Assembly (NCBI GenBank): GCA_002946415.1
Contig: NJPS01000046.1
Span: forward strand, 434,001 to 498,000
Reading direction: 5' to 3'
Source: Rutstroemia sp. NJR-2017a BVV2
Taxonomy: Eukaryota > Ascomycota > Leotiomycetes > Helotiales > Rutstroemiaceae
Length of the DNA stretch: 64,000 nucleotides
The position numbers and the translations under genes are program-made. Of this stretch, positions 33,592 to 43,859 are shown in pieces; position 1 is the first letter of the stretch, and each line of letters opens with the position of its first letter. The notes under the pieces were generated by a model that was not told the DNA's origin, searched no databases, and was given only the letters and a program-made list of their open reading frames with translations.

Positions 33592-36500
33592 CTAGCCGGG
33601 GAAGACCTGTATGGTCTCGCCGACGGCGACTATCGCTCTTGTGGAAATGCATTACTTCTGGTACCCTTCTGCATCTAGCAGAAGCGTCTATATAGCTTGG
33701 ATTGGGGGAACTAAACTTCTCCTCTGTTTTTGGCCTGGACGTCGACTCTTGGAACATGGTTAAACGCTTATGATGATACGAATTTACGATCTCAATGAAC
33801 GGGATGGGATGGGATGGGATTTGGGACTTTTGGTATGGATGGGATGGAATATGGTTAGGGATGAAGATACGGGAGCTTGTATGATTTGGTAAATGCGCGG
33901 ACTCGCACAGGACATGGTTAGCGTATGGGAAGGAAGGAATGGGTTTCTATGTTTGCTTCATCCAGATGGAGGATACTTTATGGTCGGGAAACTGTCTCTT
34001 CTCACTTAATTGGGTGTAGTGGTATGATCAACAAACAGTGTTGATGATGTTAGTTGGACGAGTATACCCTCAATGATATTTTAATACTTCCCCTCTTACT
34101 AACTTTCCTCGCTATGGTAATGATGTGGACGCAGATGCTCTGAAAGTCAGATTGATACTCTTCATGTAGGTGGACTTTCTAGAACTGTGGCTCTCCGACT
34201 TCTGGGCTACATCAATGTATCATGGCAATCAACGGTTCGGAAACGCAGAAGACCAGTAGAGCACAGCACAGCAACAGGTGCTGGTGGGAAGGAAGGCTTG
34301 GAGCTTAGTGAGCGGGTGCGAGAGATGGTACCAGAGAGTAGGCTGTGGGAATTTGAGCCGGTGAGGGTAGGGGGAACCGAGTTGAGTGTTTCCTAGGGAA
34401 GTGCAACGGCGAATACGTGGAAGATGTATGCAGGGCGTTTCTGTGAAGGGTCGCAGCAGTCGTGTCACCTGTTTTGATGGGTGTATGTTATGGTATGGTA
34501 AGGTACAAATAGAACAGGTGATGATGAGGCGACGTGCTTTACTACAGTCGTACGATCAGTGTGCCAATCAACTGCATCTGGGGTCCCCGCGTAAAATGAT
34601 ATGTATGCGTAACTAGCTCATTTGAGAATTTCGTGTGATGCAAACGGTTGCTCATGGCAATGCCATATGCAAGTCGAAGCCGAACATTGCTCTTGTTTTC
34701 TTGGAGGTTAGATGGGCAGATTTATGTTGCTCGTTGAAGGGGAATATTGAGTTTCTGTCGGTGTAGATGTTTGTTTACAGGGACTTTCAATTGTTATGAT
34801 AATGGCTGTCCTGCATATTGTGACAGACCCTGAGACCCCGAAACTATCAAATACGCAGTGCTTATAAAATGTTACGTCTTATTTGAGCAACATCGTGAGC
34901 TGAGGAGACTGACCATCGTTGTTGATCTTCTAATCAACCAGCTCGCTCAAGAACCTTACTACTGCGTCCTTAAACCTTCACGTGGAAAGAAAAAAGTATT
35001 GAGCACTCGCTGCTAACACTTAACATGAGAGAGATCGACAACCTACCCATCGTCTCAAACAGACCCAAGGAAATGAAAAGCCTCTGTCCAGGTCTTTCGC
35101 GAACAGCGACGTGGGGTTCACACTCGACTTTCTCCATCAAGAATTGAATAGCAACACCATTGTAAAGCTATGCATATCGCTCTCACACAACTAGGGTGCA
35201 CTCCCTACCACGGAAAAGAAGTCGTCGCCAACGCCAGAAACCGTCACAGTAAGTGCTGGGTGAGTTTTCGGGCGTCGGAGAGAAGGGGCGAAGGCGATGA
35301 GTTTCCACGGTTTAATGAAGGGGGAGTACGGCGAAGGTGATGTTCAAAAGGTCGATGAGAGCGGCAATATGGACAATAGGGCCGGTCGTGACTATGATGG
35401 TTGGATGGATTTCGTGGAGGAGAGGTTGATGTTTGCAGTTCTGGTGGGCTTGCAAATAGCATGTGCTTTGGGAGATTTTGGCACGTCGACCATCAGCACT
35501 TTGTGACATAATTGGATATAAATATGACCACGTCCATCTAGTCTTGCGGATTATTCTCCCGAGAGCGACCACAAATCCGGCCGTTCCTTGACCTACCTCT
35601 GGGCCTCAAAGCCCTTAGACCTCATCGCAACAGTTGCCTGCGATTACCGCATTAAGATGGAAATTGTCTTCGCGATTAATTAATCATGGTGATAGTCGCC
35701 GTTCTGCATCCTTGTTGTGACGATATGGAATTGTTTCCTCAGCGGTTATATGGAGGATTCGTGTTCTACGTAGAACTCAGTCGACGCTGTTTCTCCTCTC
35801 AGTATTTGCTCTGCCGATAGGAAGTCGACGGTTTGTGTTTCGGTGCCAAGAATGAAGAAAGCAGAATAAGAAATGCAGCATTTCTTGAAGAGTTACTTGC
35901 GTACACATTTGCAGTCACAACTATCCCATATTGACAGGCCCGACGAGACGGTACTGTGTTGATATACGGATGATCTTGTGCTAACTCGCTCGTAAAAGTG
36001 CCGGGCGTGGGTGTGGTAGGTGGCGTGAATATCGGACTGGAAGCAATCTCACAATCTATTAATAGACCCGTATTTGATCCCCGCAGCAGACCAGCCCGTA
36101 CAGCATGCACGAATTGCGAGATCGAGCGAAGAAGCTTAGCGAAAAAGCATCGCCTGGTGCATCTGGATTATCTGGATTTCTGGAAAGTGCTTCAGCCATT
36201 GCCATTGCTTCCATGCCTCAAAGGTAGACTTATCCATAACCCTACCAAGCTACCACTAATAGCACAATATCGCGGAATATCATCGAATTAGCTTGGAGTT
36301 GCACTGCAATGCTGAGTCCGAGACATTAGAGTGAAGACATTCCGTTCGTTCCCTTGTGAAGTTGTGGGTCGCGCAACTGGTGCACCCTGGGAGACTCATT
36401 CCTACTGTAGCTAAGCACATCGCAAACTAAGGTTCACTAAGGCTATGAACTTACGGCTCTCGTATTCTCCTTTACCTCTCGTCAACAAAAATCCCATCAC

Positions 36501-36922
36501 CGTCGTTTACATTTTCTGTTTCTCTTGACAAAAACTGTTACACGTTTGTCGGATTCTATCGCTTTTTAATACTTCAAGAGCATATATTCACGACCTCACT
36601 CGTTTCGGTCGGAGAAAAAGATCAGCCATAAGGATTCATCTGAACGCCTCCTTTTTTCTCTTGTTGGTTCACTCGGACAACCAAAATAGGAACCTTACAG
36701 CTCCCAGAGTCAATTTTTAGACTAGAGACGGTCGAGGAATTGAAACAACAAAACACCCGCTGAACCTTCACCGATTGGATATTACAAAAAGAAACGACAT
36801 AATTGCTGCAGTAGTTGCGGTACGACAAATACATCTACAAACTTGCTAGGAGGAATTTTGGAAGGAGATAATAGGGAGATTTCGGTCCATTTGCCGGCGT
36901 TCGAAAAATATCAACAAACACG
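33592..36922. other. 3.3-kb gene-free stretch
   Basis: No supported coding region. A GGGAT repeat lies at 33801-33820. The right end (from about 36440) is leader-like and should carry the promoter of the DUF7137-type gene. Small frames at 34187-34396, 35998-36291 and elsewhere have no family resemblance. Confidence 0.45.
33801..33820. repeat. GGGAT pentanucleotide repeat
   Basis: Four perfect GGGAT copies, with further GGGATGGAAT-like copies to about 33850, in the 3' flank of the universal-stress gene. Confidence 0.85.
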
Positions 36923-37874
36923 ATGCGGCCTCAACGATCTTTTCAACTCTACTCCATCATCCTTCTGTGTCTTTCGACTTTTGTTGCAGCATATCCATGG
37001 CCGAAATGGTTACCTGAATTAGATGCAGTAATTGTACGACGGCAAGACAGCTCATCAACTGCTTCTCAGAGTGGTAAGGATCTCGCCAATGGCAAATTCT
37101 TTCATGTTTATTTACTAACGGACCAAAGACTCTGCATCTGCCACTGCGACAACTGCCCCGAAAACCACTGCTACAACATCCGCAACGTCAAAAAATTCAG
37201 ACAGCGAGTCTTCAACATCCGCCACTGGTACGAACTCAGAATCGAAGACGACCTCTGGAGGCAAAACTTCCACTACTAAATCTGGAGGCAAAGCCACAAC
37301 AACATCAGGTCACAAAAATGGCACATACACGACTTCATATGATCCAACAAATCCAGTTGGAGGAATCTCCATGTTAATTCCTGCCGCAACCACGACTACG
37401 TACTTCAAGATCGGTGATTATGTCACATTTGCTTGGAACTACACATCTCTTCTCGCTACCCCAACTGCTGTTAACGTCATGGCCACATGTACCGCCAATA
37501 ACGTTCTCTACCCCATTGCCATGAACCAAACCGTAGGAAATTCTACCGGAGCCGTAACATGGGACACTGGTTCATATCAAGCTACTGCCGTTGGAAACCC
37601 TCTCTTGACGCAGACCTACACTCTGATTATCTACGATGCTGCAAGCAGTATCAGTGCGACCTCTCAACCAGGTTATTTGGCCGTCTACAAATCCTATTCT
37701 TTCGGGATGTACGCCCCACAGCCTTACACACCTCTGAGCGAATGGACCTGCCCTACCTGCAGCGGTGCATTATCTGATATGGAAAGGAGAGCATTGGGAT
37801 TGATGTTCGGCATGACTATTGTTACCGTGATGAGCTTCACATGGTTCGTCAGCGGATTAGGTGTTGTTTGGTAA
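36923..37874 (+). CDS. secreted/membrane-anchored DUF7137-type protein
   Basis: 298 residues from exons 36923-37073 and 37129-37874 (intron GTAAGG..CAAAG). Layout: signal peptide (FQLYSIILLCLSTFVAA, cleavage before YPWPKW), a dibasic RR at 39-40 that could be a Kex2 site, a Ser/Thr-rich low-complexity stretch with two copies of SGGK, then a globular domain beginning PTNPVGGISMLIPAATTTTYFKIGD, with several N-glycosylation sequons (NGT, NYT, NQT, NST) and a WTCPTC pair. The last about 25 residues are hydrophobic (MFGMTIVTVMSFTWFVSG), so a C-terminal membrane anchor is likely. I relate it to the fungal DUF7137 family from memory; function unknown. Inference: cell-surface or ER/secretory membrane protein. 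Confidence 0.85.
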
Positions 37875-38453
37875 TGAACCACGCATAAATATATGCCCTA
37901 TTCTTACGGGGGTACGATGTTCAGAAGAGAAAAGAGATCAAGAGAGACAGGAAACAGAAGTATTTTAGGACATATGGGCGGGGCAGGGACAGGTGGGAGG
38001 CATTTGGAAAACACTCCTTTGGGTTAACATTGAGGATTTTTTGAAAATGAGAAAAATCTACATTTATGGGTTTTGGGGTAATGGTGTTCTCGGAGCTCAC
38101 ATCTGAATATGGGGGGTGTGCATTTTATGGATTGAGAATCTTTTTATTTGCATGCATGCATAGATAGCAGGGCAAAGGTTAGAAGTTTATAACTAATGAA
38201 TGATGGAGAGCAAATTGCCATGTATTCTTCATCTGATATCTATTACAGTAACATTACTACGTCAAGCGACGCCCATTTGCATGTGATTATACAGCGGTGA
38301 AATGTGAAGCTCACGGTAAGTATGCAAATTGGTATATCCATCCATCTCCCTCTCCTTCCTTCCAATGCATTCTTTGCATGTCTATTACCCTCTTCCATAT
38401 ACACCCAAGCCCTCGTCCTTAAAAGTAAGTAGTAGTCTTCCCCTCACCCAATC
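37875..38453. other. convergent intergenic DUF7137-type / kinase
   Basis: 579 bp of two 3' flanks; A/T-rich with a GCATGCATGCATAG stretch near 38151. No gene is supported. Confidence 0.4.
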
Positions 38454-39985
38454 TCAAATAAGCTTCAAACTAAACCCAGCCCCCCTCTCCTGTTCCGCTT
38501 CCCCTCCTCCATTCCCCCCAAACACCCCACTGAAATCCAGCACACCCCCCAGCCCCTTCGCCTCCCCTCTCACAGGCGCATCCGGCGTATTCCTCCTCCT
38601 CTTCTTCTCCAGCCCGGCCTTGCTCGGAAACGTAGGGAACATATCCCTGCTCTTCATCTTCGGGTCTTCCCTAAAATACTCGTGCTCCAGCACCTCTTTC
38701 GCGCTCGGCCGATTCTTCGGATTCAGACTCAGCAGCGCTTGCAGCAGTGCCGAGCCGGCGGATGTAAGGAAGGGGAATTTAGCGCGCAGGACTGAACCTT
38801 GCGTTTTCGGGTTGAGCGTCTGCGGAAGACGCAGCGAGCGCGCGTTCGGGAGCCGCTTGAATGAGGGCCAGGTTTTCTCGTCGGGAAGCCCGCACAGCTC
38901 GAAGATCTTGCTGAGTTGGTCAACTTCGTTCTTGCCTTCGAGGAGGGCCTCGTTGCTGAGGAGTTCGCCGAATATACACCCCACGCTCCACATGTCTACG
39001 GGTGTGCCGTAGCGTTCTTCGCCGAGGAGTAGCTCGGGACTGCGGTACCAGAGGGTGACGACCAGTTGGGTCATTTTGGGGGCGGGGTCGCCGCAGTATC
39101 GGGCCATGCCGAAGTCGGCGATTTTTAAGACCCCGCGGTTGGAGAGGAGGAGATTGGAGGTTTTGAGGTCGCGGTGTAGGATGTAGTTGGAGTGGAGGTA
39201 GGCGACGCCGAGGGTGAGTTGGTGGAGGAGGAGTTTGAGCTCGGAGGGAAGGAAGGGTTCGGAGAGGGAGAGGAGGAGGGTCTTGAGGTCGTGTTCGAGG
39301 AAGTCGAGGACGAGGAATATACTGTGATGAGTGAGTAGATGTGTTGGCTATCGTCTGCCTGTATTCCATCCAGCCTCCACAACATAGAAAACAAGAAATA
39401 TCATAAAAATTGTAAATAAAATAAAAAATAAAAAGACAGAAAAACATACTTCTCAATCTTACTCGTATCCTCCCCAACAACCACCTCCCTCAACCTCACA
39501 ATATTCTCATGCTCACAATCCATCAACGTCTGTATCTCTCTCAGCCCCGTCACCGGCACCCCATCCTGCGCATTCTCCATCTTCAGCCGCTTCAGCGCGA
39601 CCACCTTGCCCGTCCGACTGTCCTTGGCCCGCGATACCCAGCCATACGCTCCCTCTTCTATATCGTTCAGCTTCTCGTAGTCTTCCACGCTGCGACATTT
39701 TCCCCAGTTGAGCGTAGGGAAGCGGAGGAGTTTCGCGGGGGGGAGGTCTGCTTTTTGCGGGGGAGCTTCTGGGGCAGGAGAGGGGGAGAGTCTTCGTCGT
39801 TTGGAGGGGCGTTCGGTTTGTGCTTGTGCTTGTGCTGCTGCGGCTGCGGCAGCAGCTTGTTCGTCGAGTTTGCGCTGCTTCTCGGCTTTCAGTCGCTTCT
39901 TTTCTTCTTTTTCGAGCTTGCGTTGGGCTTCGAGCGCGGCGTCTTCTTCGTCGTCTGCCCAGCGGGATTTGGGCTTGCTAGACAT
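38454..39985 (-). CDS. CDK10/CDK11-like cyclin-dependent protein kinase
   Basis: 467-residue Ser/Thr kinase from exons 39450-39985 and 38454-39321 (GTATGT..CACAG). The start is 39985 (MSSKPKSRW); the open frame extends to a GTG only. Residues 1-80 are charged and Ala/Gln-rich with an RRR basic patch. Kinase features: EEGAYGWV glycine loop (110-117), catalytic Lys132 in VALKRL, PVTGLRE (144-150) in the cyclin-binding helix place (PITSLRE in human CDK11), HRDLKTSNLLL with Asp230, DFG at 248-250, and MTQLVVTLWYRSPELLLG T-loop. The C-terminal extension ends in a Gly-rich stretch. The family acts in transcription, splicing or cell cycle with cyclin L or M. It is divergent from NDUFAF7 with only 234 bp between starts. 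Each exon runs from C-rich to G-rich along the coding strand. Confidence 0.92.
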
Positions 39986-40219
39986 AATTGTGGATTGCGC
40001 GGACTCGAAAAGAGATGTTTGGTTCTGAAAGCTACTCACTCGAATAGTTGTCGAGGCTGAGGATTTTTTAGAAAGTCGCGCAATGACGATGAGGCGAGGC
40101 GAGGCGAGGTGACAAGGCTTGAACTTTTTTTTTTTTGAAGTTACAGCCTTTCATTTACACCTTGGAGTAAGGACTTTGGAGGCAATGTTATGTTTTGATA
40201 TTTGTTGAAAGGGACAAAG
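39986..40219. promoter_or_regulatory. compact divergent promoter, kinase / NDUFAF7
   Basis: 234 bp between two start codons, so both leaders and promoters are compressed. It contains a GAGGC repeat (40091-40109) and a run of T (about 40125-40135). Confidence 0.6.
40091..40109. repeat. GAGGC pentanucleotide repeat in divergent promoter
   Basis: Nearly four GAGGC copies midway between the kinase and NDUFAF7 start codons. Confidence 0.85.
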
Positions 40220-41902
40220 ATGAGGTCTCAATTGCTATCACAGACGCGAGCTGCTCTGCGTGGTTCTAGGAGGTGCAGAAATGCGACTTTGTACTCGGGC
40301 TTGAGATGGTTGTCGACGGAGACGAGGCAATTCTCCACGCCACTTGCGAAACAACTCCATGAAGCTATCACGGTATATTTTCTGAAGTGAGGCTATGTTA
40401 TTGGAAGAGCAATTGCTGATTCGGATGCTATGTAGGCTACGGGACCAATTCCTTTGGCATCGTTCATGCGCATGTGCCTGACGTCTGATGTGGGAGGGTA
40501 CTATACTTCGAAGCAGGAAGGACGAGATCAATTCGGTAAGAGGGGGGATTTCATCACATCGCCGGAGATCTCGCAAACCTTTGGAGAGCTGGTGGGCGTG
40601 TGGTTTGTCACGGAATGGATTAGCCAGGGGAGAGCGAAAGATATTAAAGGTGTAGAATTGATTGAGATGGGGCCTGGGAGGGGCACGTTGATGGCTGATA
40701 TCTTACGGGTATGGTTGAGCTATAGCATGTTTTTTTACACTTATATTAATGTATTACCCAGACTCTCACGATATTTAAGCCATTGGTTCGACGTCTTGAT
40801 GCTGTATATATGGTAGAAGCAAGTCCCGCTCTGAGAGATGCTCAGAAAGAGCTTTTGTGCGGGAAAAATGAAATGAAAGAGATAGATATTGGTTATAGAT
40901 GCATAAGCAAGTATGCAGACATTCCCATCATATGGACAGAGAACATAAAAGACGTTCCTTCAGGTAAGTAATCCCCGCATTCAAACTCCGTTCTGTCTCT
41001 AAGTTCTCTCAGACCCAAGCAAAACTCCCTTTATAGTTGCTCACGAATTCTTCGATGCTCTTCCTATCCACGCTTTTCAATCCGTACCGCCAAATCCGAA
41101 CGCCACAGAACCAAACACTATCCAAACCCCTACCGGCACCCATCAACTCTCTCCCTCTGCCAAATCATCCATAGCCAAAACTCCTCAATGGCGAGAAATG
41201 GTCGTCTCGCCCGCGCCCCCAGACTCAACCCATACCACCCTCGGTACCCCTAAGTCTCTGCAATCCTCCTCCGCCGTTCCAGAATTCCAACTCACTCTCT
41301 CCCACGCTTCCACCCCGCACTCTCTCTACCTCCCCGAAATCTCACCTCGCTACAAAGCCCTGAAAAACACCCCCGGCTCCCTCATCGAAATCTCCCCCGA
41401 ATCGCACACCATCGTCGGCGAATTCGCCTCCCGCATCGGCGGCTCTCCCAAGAACCCCAAACCGAGGCCCTCTGGCGCCGCGCTGATCCTCGACTACGGA
41501 CCCAGCGACACCATCCCCACGAACTCCCTCCGCGGCATCAAATCCCACAGAGCGGTGTCCCCGCTCAGCGAGCCGGGCTTGGTGGATCTCAGCGCAGATG
41601 TCGATTTTATAGCGCTGGCGGAGGCGGCGATGAATGCGAGTGAGGGGGTTGAGGTGCATGGGCCGCTGCAGCAGGGGGATTGGTTGGAGATGATGGGGAT
41701 TAGGAAGAGGGGGGAGGCGTTGGTTGAGAGGGTGGAGAGTGAGGAGGATAGGAGGAGGATTGAGGGCGGGTGGAAGAGGTTGATTGACAGGGGCGTGGAT
41801 GGGATGGGGAAGGTTTATAAGGCTATGGCGATTTTACCGGAGAATGGAGGGAGGAGGAGACCTGTTGGTTTTGGGGGAGACGGTGAGGAGGTGGGGGGGT
41901 AG
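40220..41902 (+). CDS. NDUFAF7: mitochondrial complex I arginine methyltransferase NDUFAF7 (MidA family)
   Basis: S-adenosylmethionine-dependent enzyme that dimethylates an arginine of the 49-kDa complex I subunit during assembly. Four exons (40220-40372, 40436-40708, 40762-40963, 41037-41902) join in phase to 497 residues. The N-terminus MRSQLLSQTRAALRGSRRCR is basic and lacks acids, a typical mitochondrial presequence. Visible: TGPIPLASFMRMCLT, GGYY, the family signature GDFITSPEISQTFGE (88-102), SAM motif ELIEMGPGRGTL (125-136), YMVEASPALR, and VAHEFFDALPIHAFQ. A Ser/Pro/Thr-rich insert of about 70 residues (including QTPTGTHQLSPSAKSS) follows FFDALP and is likely fungal-specific. LILDYGP lies late. 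Exon 4 is C-rich first and G-rich later. Confidence 0.94.
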
Positions 41903-42355
41903 AAACTGAGTGGGGTGTGGTTGGACCTGGAGGGGATTGTGAGACGTACATCTCTGTATTATAAGAATAGATCATGTATGTTCTATAAAACCTGTAAGTT
42001 GCTAGCTCTTTACTCTATTTCGACCAGCACGTTAATTGTCACATATCTCTGATTCTCTACGGGTTGTCCTCGGAAGTTTTGTCTGAATTGGAGCAATTGT
42101 AAATTATCCAAATATATGGTTTGGGACTATTTACATACTCTTTCGCTGAAAGTCCACTTCTATACTAATTTTACTTTCTCCAGAGAGGTGACTGGTTTAA
42201 AGGTTTTGAGCTTGCGAGCACGTTGTTTAAGTATAGTGATTCATCTAAGCCGATAGGAGAAGTGCTGCATAGACAAGATGGAAATAATTTCTTCGTCCAG
42301 ATTTTTTTTTGCGCTTTTAACTTATGATACATATACTCGCTCTCTGCCCCCATTC
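41903..42355. other. convergent intergenic NDUFAF7 / TIM-barrel gene
   Basis: 453 bp of 3' flanks, AT-rich, with a T run at about 42301-42310. Nothing else was seen. Confidence 0.4.
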
Positions 42356-43315
42356 CTAATCACGAACCTTCAACTCCTTGAAACCCTTCATATTGTCCCT
42401 AATTGCTATTTCCACCGGTAACCTCTCCATACTACTCGCTCCATAAAACCCATGAATCCCCTTCGTTCTTTCCAGCACATACTCCACATCCTTCACCTCC
42501 GCCACCGGTCCCCCATGACACAGCACAATAACATCTTCTTTAACCCTCACCGCCGCATCCCTAATTTTCTGAATCAACTCCACACACTCATCCAAACTCG
42601 TCGCCGTCCCCGCCCCTATCGTCCCCGACGTCGTCAGCCCCATATGCGCCACCAGCACATCCGCACCCGCTCTCGTCATCTTCTCCGCCTCGTCTTCATT
42701 AAACACATACGGTGTGGTCAGCAAGTCCATTTCGTGAGCGAGACGGATCATCTCGACTTCTTTGTCGTAGCCCATGCCTGTTTCTTCTAGATTGGCGCGG
42801 AAGCGACCGTCGATGAGCCCGACGGTGGGGAAGTTTTGGACGCCGCAGAAGCCCAGCGTTTTGAGCTGGGTGAGAAATGAGGGCATGGAGCGGAAGGGAT
42901 CGGTGGCGCAGACGCCGGCGAGGACGCCGGTGTCATTGACTATGGGGAGGATTTCGGAGGCCTGTAGTTTGGTTAGTTGGTTATTTGGGATTTGGATTGG
43001 GTTTAAAATTGTGAAGGTACCATCTCGAGAACCACTTGATTGGCATCGCCGTAGGGCATTAGACCGGCTAGAGAGCCACGGCCTGCCATGCGGAATCGTC
43101 CAGAGTTGTACACGATGATGAGGTCTGCACCACCTGCTTCAACAGACTTTGCTGAGAGACCGATTCCTGTACAAGCTTGTTAGTTTATCACAGTCATTAA
43201 AATTTAGGTAGGAGGTTTGTCTCATACCGGCACCCGCCCCAACGATTATTTTCTTGTTCTTGACGGCATCTTTCAGTCGTCCGAGGACGATGTCACGAGT
43301 TGTAGCTTTCGTCAT
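42356..43315 (-). CDS. TIM-barrel PEP-hydrolase-like protein (Tm-1 C-terminal half family)
   Basis: 279 residues from exons 43228-43315, 43021-43166 and 42356-42961. It matches the TIM-barrel signal transduction/phosphoenolpyruvate hydrolase-like family (Pfam PF09370). Visible: [23 protein letters not shown] across intron 1, [79 protein letters not shown], and ILCHGGP-type [10 protein letters not shown] ending the barrel, then [15 protein letters not shown]. No targeting signal. The family has no settled reaction. Its divergent neighbour encodes the Tm-1-like (UPF0261) domain to which this barrel is fused in plant Tm-1 and beside which it occurs in bacteria, so joint function is likely. Shifts from C-rich to G-rich along its last exon. 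Confidence 0.93.
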
Positions 43316-43859
43316 TGCAGGCGTGGAGGATAATATGTGGGTAGACAGTAAAGTAAGGAAACAGCTGTAATATTTCTTAATATGAGAACATTGACCGAAT
43401 TTCAGTTTAGTTGCCTTCAATCCGTTGCAATTCTTGACAGCCAACGTACGATAGCTTCATCTGGTGGCGGGGTTGGCTCATCCCCTGTAATGTAGTGGGG
43501 AAGAGTTGACGTTGTTTCCCCCCGCATTCCAGATCGATTCGGATCCAAACCTTGGAAACATCGGACCGTACCGCTTCCGAGTGGCCATTAAGCCTGCAGC
43601 TATGGCGGGGCTTCCTTGGTGTATTTCTTTTAACCTCTCCAGCTGGGCTTTATTGAAGTTCGGTCTTGCGTCGAACACCTACCGCATCGTGAATCAAGCC
43701 CGGCAGGAGATTCGTTCTTGTGATACGGTTGCGTAGAACAAGACCAATCCGGAAATATGTGCAACGTATTTCAAAGACGATCTATCAACACATGAATGAG
43801 AACATCCTCAGACATTGACCCCCAAGAAGAAGTGTGCACGTTTATCACGCGCTATCAAA
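43316..43859. promoter_or_regulatory. shared divergent promoter region of the Tm-1-like pair
   Basis: 544 bp between the two start codons, with no gene inside (a 76-codon frame at 43506-43736 looks random). A CCCC/GGGG-containing segment lies at 43513-43530. Common regulation of both genes is inferred from the arrangement. Confidence 0.6.

Noticed and set aside
34187..34396. 69-codon plus-strand frame with a charged product
   Set aside because: No ATG in sensible context and no recognisable family; could not be extended by splicing.
38329..39012. 227-codon plus-strand open frame
   Set aside because: Antisense to the kinase gene, which has all catalytic motifs in the sense frame.
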